Shown: positions 1-7,918 of the stretch, piece by piece | How positions within the stretch are numbered: the first letter of the stretch is position 1 | Layout: every line of letters begins with the position of its first letter | DNA from: Phycicoccus sp. M110.8 | GTDB taxonomy: Bacteria > Actinomycetota > Actinomycetes > Actinomycetales > Dermatophilaceae | NCBI RefSeq assembly: GCF_032464895.1 | Contig: NZ_JAWDIC010000001.1 | Coordinates: forward strand, 992,001-1,056,000 | Reading direction: 5' to 3' | Length of the DNA: 64,000 bases | The notes under the pieces: generated by a model | Database searches by the model: none | What the model was told of the DNA's origin: nothing | What the model saw: the letters and a program-made list of their open reading frames with translations, nothing else | Position numbers and translations under genes: made by a program

Positions 1-58
1 GGCCGACCCCCACGGCGACGGCGGCGGACAGGGCGAGGGAGACAGCGGTGCGGCGCAT
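1..58 (-). CDS. Start of a probable exported protein (partial, cut by window edge)
   Basis: An ATG at 58 on the minus strand opens a frame that runs off the window after 19 codons. The visible peptide begins MRRTAVSLALSAAVAVG: two arginines followed by an Ala/Val/Leu-rich stretch, the shape of the n- and h-regions of a signal peptide. The product is therefore probably secreted or a lipoprotein, but nothing of the mature part can be seen. The gene is divergent from the acetyltransferase to its right. Function unknown. Confidence 0.45.
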   Translation of the reverse strand, partial: MRRTAVSLALSAAVAVGVG

Positions 59-226
59 GCACCCGACCGTATTGACCCCTTGCGCCCGGTGAGGGCCGTT
101 TCGCACCTCTGCCGACCCGGACCGACCGAACGGACGAGGCCGGACGGCACGATCATGCCCTCCGGGCCGCGACCCGGCGCACCGGACCGGAGGGCGCCGG
201 TGCGGCGAAGGTGCCGCCCGGCGGCA

Positions 227-238
227 TACGGTGCCCAC
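227..238 (+). promoter_or_regulatory. Leaderless promoter -10 box of the GNAT gene
   Basis: TACGGT at 227-232 fits the actinobacterial -10 consensus TANNNT and is followed by exactly six bases (GCCCAC) and the GTG at 239. This spacing puts the predicted transcription start at or next to the start codon, so the mRNA would lack a leader; no Shine-Dalgarno sequence is seen. The box overlaps a copy of the recurrent octamer CGGCATAC (222-229). No clear -35 element. Confidence 0.45.
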
Positions 239-730
239 GTGATGATCCGCGAGATGACGGCGCAGGACGTACCGGCGTTCCTGCCCACCTTCCACGCGGT
301 CGTCGACGACGGCGAGACGTACGCCTACCCGCAGGGCCTGGACGAGGACGCGGTGCGCGGGCTCTGGCTCGAGCAGCCGCCCGGCCGCACGGTGGTCGCC
401 GTGGACGACGACGGCACCCTGCTCGGCAGCGCGAAGATGGGGCCCAACCGGCCGGGTCGCGGCTCGCACGTCGGGACGGCGAGCTTCATGGTGGCCGAGG
501 CCGCGCGCGGTCGGGGGGTCGGGCGCGCGCTCGCCGCGGAGGTGCTGGCGTGGCACCGGCGCGAGGGCTACGCGGGCATCCAGTTCAACGCGGTCGTCGA
601 GACGAACACCGCGGCCGTGCGGCTGTGGCAGGACCTCGGGTTCGAGGTGCTCACGACCGTCCCAGGAGCCTTCCAATCCAGGCGGCACGGCCGCGTCGGC
701 CTGCACGTGATGTACCTGCCCCTGGGCTGA
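239..730 (+). CDS. GNAT-family N-acetyltransferase
   Basis: Predicted cytosolic acetyl-CoA-dependent N-acetyltransferase of 163 residues, the usual size for a single GNAT domain. The acetyl-CoA pyrophosphate-binding loop (motif A, Q/RxxGxG/A) is visible as RGRGVG at residues 90-95, followed by an amphipathic helix, the NTAAVRLW segment and GFEV near residue 134, all standard GNAT landmarks. The substrate cannot be told; the C-terminal HVMYLPL resembles small-molecule or amino-acid acetyltransferases. GTG at 239 is preferred because a -10 box lies six bases upstream; ATG at 242 is the alternative. The frame is open further upstream, but that part is Arg/Pro-rich and not protein-like. The 3' end overlaps the convergent DUF1992 gene by 80 bases. 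Confidence 0.8.
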   Translation: MMIREMTAQDVPAFLPTFHAVVDDGETYAYPQGLDEDAVRGLWLEQPPGRTVVAVDDDGTLLGSAKMGPNRPGRGSHVGTASFMVAEAARGRGVGRALAAEVLAWHRREGYAGIQFNAVVETNTAAVRLWQDLGFEVLTTVPGAFQSRRHGRVGLHVMYLPLG

Positions 731-1181
731 CCTCGGCCGCCGCTGCCGCCCGGGCTCGTTCGGCGCGCGCCTGCTCGGCCCGCTCCTCCCGCAGGCGTCG
801 CCACTGCCCGACCATGTCCTCGACGTCGACGGTGGGGGCGATCAGCGGCGGCATCGCACCGACAGCAGGGCGCAGCCGGTCGAGCTTGACGCGCCGGTTG
901 AAGTCCTCGAGCACGGCCCGCACCGACTCCTCCGTGCGCAGGTCGAGCAGCGACTCGGGGAAGGTCTGCCGCTCCTTGCGCAGGGCAATCGCGGGCGGCA
1001 TCGCCCCGGTCATGTCGAGCTGCTCGCGCTGCACCAGGCCCTTGACCCACCAGTCCGGGTCGTCGACGTCCGAGGCCCCGATCCCGCGCAGCGGCTTCCC
1101 GGCGCCGGGCAGGTTGTCGAACTCGCCGCGCTCCTGCGCCTCGCGGATCGCGCGCTCCACCGGCGACTCCCAGGGGTCCAC
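651..1181 (-). CDS. DUF1992 (DnaJ-homologue subfamily C member 28 type) protein
   Basis: A 176-residue cytosolic protein. The N-terminal half shows the DUF1992 hallmarks: ERAIREAQERGEF, NLPGAGKPL near residue 24-32, a DDPDWWVKGL segment and a series of charged helices. The family is widespread in actinobacteria and also forms the conserved part of eukaryotic DNAJC28; its biochemical role is unknown. The tail from about residue 130 is Arg/Ala-rich, suggesting a disordered basic extension. GTG at 1181 is chosen because MDPWESPVERAI begins the family domain and a TAGGGT box lies six bases upstream. It is divergent from the B12-binding-type gene, with a short G+C-rich spacer holding mirrored promoter boxes. 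Confidence 0.75.
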   Translation of the reverse strand: MDPWESPVERAIREAQERGEFDNLPGAGKPLRGIGASDVDDPDWWVKGLVQREQLDMTGAMPPAIALRKERQTFPESLLDLRTEESVRAVLEDFNRRVKLDRLRPAVGAMPPLIAPTVDVEDMVGQWRRLREERAEQARAERARAAAAAEVSPGAGTSRAGRRGRAAWIGRLLGRS

Positions 1182-1185
1182 CCCT

Positions 1186-1285
1186 CGACCCTACGTCGGG
1201 CACGCGGCCCGGCGCCGCCGTCGCCGCCCCCCGCCCGCCCGGCCGCCGCCCGCCCGGCCGCCCGGCCGCGGGCCGCGTAGGGTCG
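1186..1285. promoter_or_regulatory. Divergent leaderless promoters with mirrored CGTAGGGTCG boxes
   Basis: The two divergent genes carry the same ten bases, CGTAGGGTCG, read in the direction of each gene: 1195-1186 for the minus-strand DUF1992 gene and 1276-1285 for the plus-strand gene. Each contains TAGGGT (1193-1188 and 1278-1283) followed by six bases and a GTG start. The pattern fits TANNNT -10 boxes driving leaderless mRNAs from both genes. The bases between are a C/G-only-rich tract with no other recognisable site. Confidence 0.5.
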
Positions 1286-1289
1286 CCGC

Positions 1290-2180
1290 GTGCGGATCGT
1301 CTCCCTGCTGCCCTCGACCACCGAGATCCTGTTCGCGATCGGCGCGGGCGACGACGTCGTCGGCGTGACGTTCGAGTGCGACACCCCGGCGCAGGCCCGC
1401 GAGCGCCGGATCGTGTCGACGACGGCGATCCCCGAGGGCCTGTCGTCGGCCCAGATCGACGCGTTCGTCACCCGCGCGATGGCCGCCGGCGAGGACCTCT
1501 ACCACCTCGACGCGGGCGCCCTGGCCGACCTCGACGCCGACCTCGTGGTGACCCAGGACCTGTGCGCAGTCTGCGCCGTCGACGTCTCCAAGGTGGACGA
1601 CGCCCTCGCGCACCTCGGCTGCACCGCCGAGGTCCTCACCATCGACCCGCACAGCCTCGAGGAGGTGCTCGGCTCCGTCCTCACCCTCGGCGCCGCAACC
1701 GGTCACGAAGACGAGGCCGCCTCCCTCGTGGCCGGGCTGCGCGAGCGCCTGTATGCCGTGGAGCGGCGCGTGCGCGACCGTCCCCGCCCGCGGGCGCTGG
1801 TGCTGGAGTGGACCGACCCGCCGTTCGCCCCGGGCCACTGGGTGCCGGAGATGGTCGAGGCCGCCGGCGCGGTGAGCGCGCTCGGGTCGGCCCGGGAGAA
1901 GTCGGTCCGCGTGACGTGGGACGACGTGCGCGCGAGCGCGCCCGAGGTCATCGTCTGCGCACCGTGCGGCTACGACCTGGAGGGGTCCGCTGCCCTCGCC
2001 CGCGCGGCGCTCGACGCCGGCGAGCTGCCGGACGGCATACCGGTGTGGGCGGTGGACGCGAACGCGTCGTTCGCCCGCCCCGGGCCCCGGCTCGTCGACG
2101 GCGTCGAGGCGCTGGCCTCGGTCCTGCACCCGGACGCGGCGCAGCCGCCGCGCCCGGACATGGCGCGACGGCTGCGGTAG
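1290..2180 (+). CDS. Cobalamin-binding (BtuF-like) protein without export signal
   Basis: A 296-residue protein of the periplasmic-binding-protein type II fold (Peripla_BP_2, BtuF/FhuD class). The start RIVSLLPSTTEILFAIGAGD is the typical first strand and helix of B12-binding proteins, and the two lobes (about 1-110 and 140-290) are present. There is no signal peptide or lipobox, so unlike transported BtuF it should act in the cytosol; no transporter genes are adjacent. Cysteines cluster as DLCAVC (C92, C95) and CAPC (about C223, C226), plus C30 and C111; I recall similar pairs in unexported members of this family. A role in corrinoid or metal handling is inference. GTG start follows a leaderless -10 box. 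Confidence 0.7.
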   Translation: MRIVSLLPSTTEILFAIGAGDDVVGVTFECDTPAQARERRIVSTTAIPEGLSSAQIDAFVTRAMAAGEDLYHLDAGALADLDADLVVTQDLCAVCAVDVSKVDDALAHLGCTAEVLTIDPHSLEEVLGSVLTLGAATGHEDEAASLVAGLRERLYAVERRVRDRPRPRALVLEWTDPPFAPGHWVPEMVEAAGAVSALGSAREKSVRVTWDDVRASAPEVIVCAPCGYDLEGSAALARAALDAGELPDGIPVWAVDANASFARPGPRLVDGVEALASVLHPDAAQPPRPDMARRLR

Positions 2181-2191
2181 CGCCGGCACCG

Positions 2192-2245
2192 TGGGATTGG
2201 GTGCCCGGACGGTCGGAAACCCGACCGTCCGGGCACCCAGTCCCA
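2192..2245. terminator. Long bidirectional hairpin between convergent genes
   Basis: Arms of 25 bases (2192-2216 and 2221-2245) pair with a single T/C difference that still allows a G-U pair, around a four-base loop AAAC. It lies between the convergent ends of the B12-binding-type gene and cystathionine beta-synthase, so it can terminate transcription from both sides. No U-tract follows, as is common in high-G+C actinobacteria. Confidence 0.75.
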
Positions 2246-2252
2246 GCGAGCG

Positions 2253-3635
2253 TCAGTCGACCAGTGCGATGAGCAGGTCGGCGCGGGTCAGGACCCCGAC
2301 CGGCTTGCCGTCCTCGACGACCATGATCGCGTCGTGCTTCTCGAGCTCGGCCCGCGCGGCCGAGACGGGCTCGCCCGCGCCGACGAGCGGCAGCGACTGC
2401 TCCATGTGCTTCTCGACCGGGTCGGTGAGGTGGGCGGTGCCGTTGAAGAGGGCCTCGAGCAGCGCGCGCTCGCTCACCGAGCCGGCGACCTCGCCGGCCA
2501 TGACCGGCGGCTCGGCCTTGACGACCGGCATCTGCGACACCGAGTACTCGTGCAGGATCTCGATGGCGTCGCGCACGGTCTCGGTCGGGTGCGTGTGCAC
2601 CAGCGCGGGCAGGTCGCCCGCCTTCTTGTGCAGGACCTCGCCGACCGTCGTCTCGGTCTGGGAGTGCATGAAGCCGTAGGAGCTCATCCACTCGTCGTTG
2701 AAGATCTTGCTCATGTACCCGCGACCGCTGTCCGGCAGCAGCACGACGACGACGGCGTCGGCCGGCAGGTCCTTCGCCGCGCGCAGGGCGGCGACGACCG
2801 CCATGCCGCAGGAGCCGCCGACGAGCAGGCCCTCCTCCTTGGCCAGGCGCCGGGTCATGGCGAAGGAGTCGGCGTCGCTGACCGCGATGACCTCGTCGAC
2901 CACGGCGGGGTCGTAGGCGCTCGGCCAGAAGTCCTCGCCGACGCCCTCGACGAGGTAGGGGCGGCCGGAGCCGCCGGAGTAGACCGAGCCCTCGGGGTCG
3001 GCGCCGATGATGCGGACCCGGCCGCCCTCGCGGTCGGCCGAGACGTCGCGCAGGTAGCGACCGGTGCCGGTGATGGTGCCGCCGGTGCCGACCCCCGCGA
3101 CGAAGTGCGTGACCTTCCCGTCGGTGTCGGCCCAGATCTCCGGGCCGGTCGACTCGTAGTGCGAGGCCGGGCCGTTCTGGTTCGCGTACTGGTTCGGCTT
3201 CCAGGCGCCCTCGATCTCGCGGACCAGCCGGTCGGAGACGGAGTAGTAGGAGTCGGGGTGGTCGGGGGCGACCGCGGTCGGGCAGACGACGACCTCGGCG
3301 CCGTACGCCTTGAGCACGTCGCGCTTGTCCTGGCTCACCTTGTCGGGGCAGACGAACACGCACTTGTACCCGCGCCGCTGGGCGACCAGGGCCAGGCCCA
3401 CGCCGGTGTTGCCGGAGGTCGGCTCGACGATGGTGCCACCGGGCTTGAGCTCCCCGGACTCCTCCGCGGCCTCGACCATCTTCAGGGCGATGCGGTCCTT
3501 CACCGAGCCGCCCGGGTTCATGTACTCCACCTTGGCGAGGACGGTGCAAGCCACACCCGCGTCCTCGGTGACCGTGTTGAGCTTGACGAGGGGCGTGTTC
3601 CCGACCAGGTCGGCGATGTGCTCTGCGTACTTCAC
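2253..3635 (-). CDS. cbs: Cystathionine beta-synthase
   Basis: PLP enzyme of 460 residues condensing homocysteine and serine to cystathionine (transsulfuration). Residues 1-320 form the fold-type II PLP domain: NPGGSVKDR carries the Schiff-base Lys46, TSGNTGVGLA binds the substrate carboxylate and GTGGTITGTGRYL the PLP phosphate. Residues about 335-460 form a CBS-domain pair (Bateman module) ending VGVLTRADLLIAL, which separates it from plain cysteine synthases. No haem-binding N-terminal extension, as expected in bacteria. GTG at 3635 begins the family N-terminus KYAEHIADLVGNTPLVKL. O-acetylserine-dependent activity cannot be excluded from sequence alone. Confidence 0.88.
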   Translation of the reverse strand: MKYAEHIADLVGNTPLVKLNTVTEDAGVACTVLAKVEYMNPGGSVKDRIALKMVEAAEESGELKPGGTIVEPTSGNTGVGLALVAQRRGYKCVFVCPDKVSQDKRDVLKAYGAEVVVCPTAVAPDHPDSYYSVSDRLVREIEGAWKPNQYANQNGPASHYESTGPEIWADTDGKVTHFVAGVGTGGTITGTGRYLRDVSADREGGRVRIIGADPEGSVYSGGSGRPYLVEGVGEDFWPSAYDPAVVDEVIAVSDADSFAMTRRLAKEEGLLVGGSCGMAVVAALRAAKDLPADAVVVVLLPDSGRGYMSKIFNDEWMSSYGFMHSQTETTVGEVLHKKAGDLPALVHTHPTETVRDAIEILHEYSVSQMPVVKAEPPVMAGEVAGSVSERALLEALFNGTAHLTDPVEKHMEQSLPLVGAGEPVSAARAELEKHDAIMVVEDGKPVGVLTRADLLIALVD

Positions 3636-3929
3636 CCGGCCATCCTCTCAGATGCTGGACACCGGGCCGGCCGGGCCGGGGCCGGCCCGCGGGGAGCCGC
3701 GGCCGACCCACTGCGGGCCCCGGATGCCCGCGAGCGCCCTCCTCCAACGGGGCTACCGCGGGTGTCGGATGCGGGGTCGGGCTGCGGGGCGCACCATCTC
3801 ATCAGGGCGACCACACCGGGCCACCTCGACACCGCGACGCAGCACCGCACCCGGAAGGGGGTGGAAACCCCGATGACGACCTCGACCGTTAGCGTCAGTG
3901 GGACAGTCGACGAGAGGGGTGGTGTGCCC
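3636..3929. other. Divergent intergenic region, cbs / SGNH hydrolase
   Basis: About 290 bases separate the two divergent starts. The cbs-proximal part (3655-3720) is a run of GGCCGG-type inverted motifs able to fold into several alternative stems; the right part holds an in-frame ATG at 3873 that I do not take as the SGNH start. No clear promoter hexamers or protein-coding segment were recognised. Confidence 0.4.
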
Positions 3930-5126
3930 ATGGGCAGGGCTCGACGCGCACGCAGGATCGCCGCGACGGCCGCCTACGGGGGCGGTGGGCTGGCTGCGGG
4001 GATCGGTGCGCTGGGGGCGCTCGGGTACGGCGTGCTCAAGGTCGAGGCGATGATGGCGCGCCGCGTCGTCGGCCAGCCGTTCGACGGCGCGCCCGACGAC
4101 AACGGCGTCTACGGCGCCGGCACCGGCGACCCCGTCGACCTCGTGGTGCTCGGCGACAGCTCCGCGGCGGGCATGGGCTGCGATTCCCCGCACCAGACCG
4201 TCGGCGCGATCATCGGCAACGGCGTCAGCGCGCTGACCGGCCGGCCGGTACGCCTCACCAACACCGCCGTGGTCGGGGCGGAGTCCTCCGACCTCGAGCT
4301 GCAGCTCGCCAACGCCCTCGACCTGGTCCCCCGGCCCGACGTCGCGGTCATCATGGTCGGCGCCAACGACGTCACCCACCGGATCGACCGGGCCGTGGCC
4401 GTCCGCCACCTCGAGCAGGTGGTGCGGGCCCTGCGCGAACTCGGCACCGAGGTCGTCGTCGGCACCTGCCCGGACCTCGGCACCATCCAGCCGATCCCGC
4501 AGCCGCTGCGCCTGCTCGGCCGGCGGTTCTCCCGCGACCTCGCGGCGGCCCAGACCGTGGCGGTCGTCGAGGCCGGCGGTCGCACCGTGTCCCTCGGCGA
4601 CCTGCTCGGCCCCGAGTTCGCCGAGCGCCCGCACGAGATGTTCAGCGAGGACCGCTTCCACCCCTCCCCGGCGGGGTACGCGCGGGCCGCGGCCGCGCTG
4701 CTGCCCAGCGTGTGCGCCGCCCTGGGCGTGTGGCCGGAAGGTACGGGCGCGGCACGCACCCCGGACTCCCGCCGCGGTGAGGGCGTCGGACCTGTCGCCG
4801 TGGCGGCGAAGTATGCCGTCATGGACCCCGGCACGGAGGTGAGCGCGACCGATGTCGGCGGCCAGAGCCGGGGACCCCGGGGCCGCTGGGCCATGCTGCT
4901 GCGCCGCCCGCGCGGTGGCGCGGCCGCGGCTGCCCCCGCTGCGGCAGCCGAGGGGAAGGCGGCGGGCTCCGAGGCGACCGGGACGGCGGGCCGCCCGGCC
5001 GACGCGACGCCGGTGGGGGCCACGGACGCCCGGACCCGGGCTCGGGACACATCCCCGACCGGCTCGGGCGAGAGCAAGCCCACATCCCCCGGACCGGCCG
5101 CACGGCATACCATCGACACGGACTAA
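3930..5126 (+). CDS. SGNH/GDSL-family hydrolase, membrane-anchored
   Basis: A 398-residue serine esterase/lipase-type protein. The four SGNH blocks are visible: GDSS at 75-78 (nucleophile Ser77), a Gly in the RLTNTAVVGA block (115), GAND at 144-147 (Asn146) and DRFH with Asp241/His244. A basic start (GRARRARRI) followed by a Gly/Ala/Leu-rich segment at about 12-36 looks like an uncleaved anchor. From about residue 330 the protein is a low-complexity Ala/Gly/Pro/Thr tail with no recognisable domain. ATG at 3930 is chosen because GRARRARRIAATAAYGGGG is the usual N-terminus of actinobacterial relatives and AGAGGGG precedes it; the ATG at 3873 would add 19 residues. Substrate unknown. Confidence 0.8.
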   Translation: MGRARRARRIAATAAYGGGGLAAGIGALGALGYGVLKVEAMMARRVVGQPFDGAPDDNGVYGAGTGDPVDLVVLGDSSAAGMGCDSPHQTVGAIIGNGVSALTGRPVRLTNTAVVGAESSDLELQLANALDLVPRPDVAVIMVGANDVTHRIDRAVAVRHLEQVVRALRELGTEVVVGTCPDLGTIQPIPQPLRLLGRRFSRDLAAAQTVAVVEAGGRTVSLGDLLGPEFAERPHEMFSEDRFHPSPAGYARAAAALLPSVCAALGVWPEGTGAARTPDSRRGEGVGPVAVAAKYAVMDPGTEVSATDVGGQSRGPRGRWAMLLRRPRGGAAAAAPAAAAEGKAAGSEATGTAGRPADATPVGATDARTRARDTSPTGSGESKPTSPGPAARHTIDTD

Positions 5127-5167
5127 GCGGCCGCTTATCGCGCGGCCCTCGACGAGGAGGAACCCCC

Positions 5168-6391
5168 GTGACCGAAGCCGTCATCGTCTCCACCGCCCGC
5201 ACGCCCATCGGGCGCGCGTTCAAGGGCTCGCTCAAGGAGATGCGGCCCGACGACCTGTCCGTGCAGGTGATCCGGGCCGCGCTGGACAAGGTGCCGGGCC
5301 TGGACCCCGCCCTCGTCGAGGACCTCTACTGGGGCTGCGCCGAGCCGTCCGGCCGCCACGGCTCCAACATGGCACGCGTCATCGCCGTGCTCGCCGGCCA
5401 CGACCACCTGCCCGGAGCGACGGTGAACCGGTTCTGCGCCTCGTCGGTGCAGACGACCCGCATGGCGTACCACGCGATCAAGGCCGGCGAGGGTGACGTC
5501 TTCATCAGCGGCGGCGTCGAGTGCGTGTCGCAGTACACGAACTGGGCCGGCGCAGGCGGCTCCGCCGGGGACGACCAGAACCCGCTCTTCGCCGACGCGC
5601 AGGCGCGCTCGGAGCAGATCGCGAAGACCAACGAGACCTGGACCGACCCGCGCGAGCAGGGGCTGCTGCCCGACGTCTACCTCTCGATGGGCCAGACGGC
5701 GGAGAACGTGGCCACCCTGCGCGGCATCTCCCGCCAGCGGATGGACGAGTGGGGCGTCACGAGCCAGAACCGCGCCGAGAAGGCCATCGCCGACGGCTTC
5801 TTCGAGCGCGAGATCGCGCCGGTGACCCTGCCCGACGGCACGGTCGTGAGCAGGGACGACGGCCCGCGCGCCGGCGTCACCCTCGAGTCCGTCTCGCAGC
5901 TGCAGCCGGTGTTCCGCGAGCAGGGCACCATCACGGCCGGCAACTGCTGCCCGCTCAACGACGGCGCCGCCGCCGTCGTCGTCATGAGCGACACCAAGGC
6001 CAAGGAGCTCGGCCTGACTCCCCTGGCCCGCGTCGTCGCGACCGGCGTCTCCGGCCTGTCGCCCGAGATCATGGGGCTCGGCCCGGTCGAGGCGTCGCGT
6101 CAGGCGCTGGCCCGCGCCGGCATGACCATCGGCGACATGGACCTGTACGAGATCAACGAGGCGTTCGCGGCCCAGGTGCTGCCCAGCGCCGACGACCTCG
6201 GCATGGACCTCGACAAGCTCAACGTGCACGGCGGCGCCATCGCGCTCGGCCACCCGTTCGGCTCGACCGGCGCCCGCATCACCACGACCCTGCTCAACGG
6301 GCTCGAGGCGCGTGACGGCCAGTTCGGCCTCGAGACGATGTGCGTCGGCGGTGGCCAGGGCATGGCGATCATCTACGAGCGCCTGAGCTGA
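5168..6391 (+). CDS. Thiolase (acetyl-CoA C-acyltransferase)
   Basis: A 407-residue thiolase, full length for the family. The acyl-accepting Cys90 lies in NRFCASSVQ, His362 in GGAIALGHPFGSTG, and the second catalytic Cys392 in TMCVGGGQG. These residues mark either a degradative thiolase (FadA type, last step of beta-oxidation) or an acetyl-CoA acetyltransferase; the sequence alone does not decide. GTG start at 5168 has a strong Shine-Dalgarno GAGGAGG nine bases upstream. No FadB-type partner lies next to it. A large hairpin follows the stop codon. Confidence 0.87.
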   Translation: MTEAVIVSTARTPIGRAFKGSLKEMRPDDLSVQVIRAALDKVPGLDPALVEDLYWGCAEPSGRHGSNMARVIAVLAGHDHLPGATVNRFCASSVQTTRMAYHAIKAGEGDVFISGGVECVSQYTNWAGAGGSAGDDQNPLFADAQARSEQIAKTNETWTDPREQGLLPDVYLSMGQTAENVATLRGISRQRMDEWGVTSQNRAEKAIADGFFEREIAPVTLPDGTVVSRDDGPRAGVTLESVSQLQPVFREQGTITAGNCCPLNDGAAAVVVMSDTKAKELGLTPLARVVATGVSGLSPEIMGLGPVEASRQALARAGMTIGDMDLYEINEAFAAQVLPSADDLGMDLDKLNVHGGAIALGHPFGSTGARITTTLLNGLEARDGQFGLETMCVGGGQGMAIIYERLS

Positions 6392-6428
6392 CCCGCAGGG
6401 CCGTCGCGTGGACGCGATGGCCCCCACG

Positions 6429-6494
6429 CGTTCGAGAGGGTGTCGAACGGCTGCTCCCGGGAGTCCGGGGAGCCGTTCGGCACCCTCTCGAACG
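6429..6494. terminator. Large hairpin terminator between convergent genes
   Basis: Arms of 24 bases (6429-6452 and 6471-6494) match with one T/C difference allowing a G-U pair; the 18-base loop contains a further CTCCCGGGAG palindrome. It lies just after the thiolase stop and before the end of the convergent small gene, so it probably serves both. It shares its design, but not its sequence, with the hairpin at 2192-2245. A copy of the octamer GTATGCCG follows at 6504. Confidence 0.7.
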
Positions 6495-6521
6495 TGGTGG
6501 CAGGTATGCCGTGTGCGCGCC

Positions 6522-6806
6522 TCAGCCCAGGGCGCGGCGCAGGTCGGCGAGGCGGCTGCCCAGCCCCTCGGCCCGCCCCGCCGCGCAGGCGTCGAACACC
6601 AGGACGGTGAGCTGGTCCAGCAGGACCGCCGGGCCCAGGTCCGGCACGGTCCCGCCCGGCCGGTCGGCGGCGGCAAGGTCGTCGACCAGGGCCCGCACGG
6701 CGGGGACGCGAGTGAGCGCGCGGTCCAGCGGCAGCTCACGCCACCGCCGGGCCACGCGCTCGAGCTCGGTCGACACCTCCTGCGGCACCGGCGAGGTCGG
6801 CGGCAC
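6522..6806 (-). CDS. Small conserved-looking protein of unknown function
   Basis: A 94-residue acidic/Leu-rich helical protein that I do not recognise. The segment ELERVARRWRELPLDRAL is followed by ALVDDLAAADRPGG and a Leu-rich helix (AVLLDQLTVLVFDAC), then RLADLRRALG at the end. No membrane segment, signal or motif. The GTG at 6806 has GAGGAG ten bases upstream and lies 20 bases after the stop of the Bax-inhibitor-1 gene, so the two probably form one transcript and this may be an accessory gene of it. Codon bias (G/C at third positions) supports a real gene. Confidence 0.6.
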   Translation of the reverse strand: MPPTSPVPQEVSTELERVARRWRELPLDRALTRVPAVRALVDDLAAADRPGGTVPDLGPAVLLDQLTVLVFDACAAGRAEGLGSRLADLRRALG

Positions 6807-6826
6807 GGAGGAACTCCTCGTCAGGG

Positions 6827-7684
6827 TCAGTTGCTGCGCATGCGGCCGAGCAGCCGCAGGATCTCGAGGTAGAGCCAGACGAGCGTCACGACGAGGCCGT
6901 GGGCCAGGAGCCACGAGTACTGCCGGGGGGCGCCGGCGGCGATGGCCCGGTCGATCGAGTCGAAGTCGACGGCCAGCATGAGCGAGGCGAGCCCGATCGC
7001 GAAGATCGAGATGCCGAAGCCGAGCATGCCGGTGCCACCGAGTCCGAACGACTGGCGCGCCACGAGGGCGTAGACGAGGTTGACCAGCGCGAAGATGGCG
7101 TAGCCCATGACCGCCATGACGACCATGCGACGGAACTTCTCGGTGACCTTGATCAGGCCGGTCTTGTAGGCGATGAGCATGCCGGCGAAGACGGCGAGCG
7201 TGCCCATGACGGCCTGCGGCACGATGCCCTGGAAGGCCGTCTCCTGGCCGGGCTGGTAGAACGCCGCGCTGTACGACTCGCTGATCGCGCCGACGAAGAG
7301 CCCCTCGAAGACGGCGTACGCCACGATGAGCGGCACGCTGACCGTCTTCTTGAAGGCGATGGCCAGGCCGAGCACGAGCGTGGCGACCACGCCGACGCCC
7401 CAGATCGCGATGCCCCAGGTCGGCGAGAGCGCCCACCCGACGGCCCCGGACACCAGCACGATGGCCAGCAGCGTGGCCGTCTTCATGATGACGTCGTCGA
7501 TCGTGACGCGGCCGGTCTGGACCGGGCCGGCGGACGGGCCGTTGTAGAGGTCCTCGAGCTGCCGCTGCGACATCGCGTCGTTCGCACCCCAGCCGGTCGT
7601 GGGCTGCTGCGGGGCACGGCCGAACCCGGCGTAGCCCCGGCGGGACTCCTTGTCGATCCGGTCGATCACCGGGTTGCTGGCCAT
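6827..7684 (-). CDS. Bax inhibitor-1 / YccA-family membrane protein
   Basis: A 285-residue integral membrane protein of the BI-1-like family (actinobacterial branch). About 65 hydrophilic N-terminal residues rich in Gly, Gln and Pro precede roughly seven membrane spans. The spans include AVFEGLFVGAISESY and the C-terminal SLMLAVDFDSIDRAIAAGAP, in which acidic residues sit at the site that in BI-1 proteins forms the pH-sensitive di-aspartyl latch. Members act as calcium-leak channels or stress modulators in other organisms; the role in actinobacteria is not established. ATG at 7684 follows GAGGAG. Cotranscription with the small downstream gene is likely. Confidence 0.8.
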   Translation of the reverse strand: MASNPVIDRIDKESRRGYAGFGRAPQQPTTGWGANDAMSQRQLEDLYNGPSAGPVQTGRVTIDDVIMKTATLLAIVLVSGAVGWALSPTWGIAIWGVGVVATLVLGLAIAFKKTVSVPLIVAYAVFEGLFVGAISESYSAAFYQPGQETAFQGIVPQAVMGTLAVFAGMLIAYKTGLIKVTEKFRRMVVMAVMGYAIFALVNLVYALVARQSFGLGGTGMLGFGISIFAIGLASLMLAVDFDSIDRAIAAGAPRQYSWLLAHGLVVTLVWLYLEILRLLGRMRSN

Positions 7685-7918
7685 CGTTCGTCTCCTCGGG
7701 AGGCTGGTGCGGCCCTGCGGTCGGCCGCCTGCTGTCCAGACTACGTGCGACACCCGGCCCGCAGTTCCCGACGCACCAGGTCGCCCCCGGTGGCGTCGGG
7801 TCAGGAACCGGACACGTCCACCTTTGTGCGTATTTTCCCTGATGCGCCCGGCGGACCCCGTGGCCGTGCCCCCGGCACATACTCGTGCGCATCCGGGCAA
7901 CCACAGGGGAGGACTGCC

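Noticed and set aside
3873-3929. Earlier ATG for the SGNH hydrolase
   Set aside because: It adds a Thr/Ser-rich stretch not typical of relatives; the ATG at 3930 begins the usual basic-hydrophobic N-terminus.
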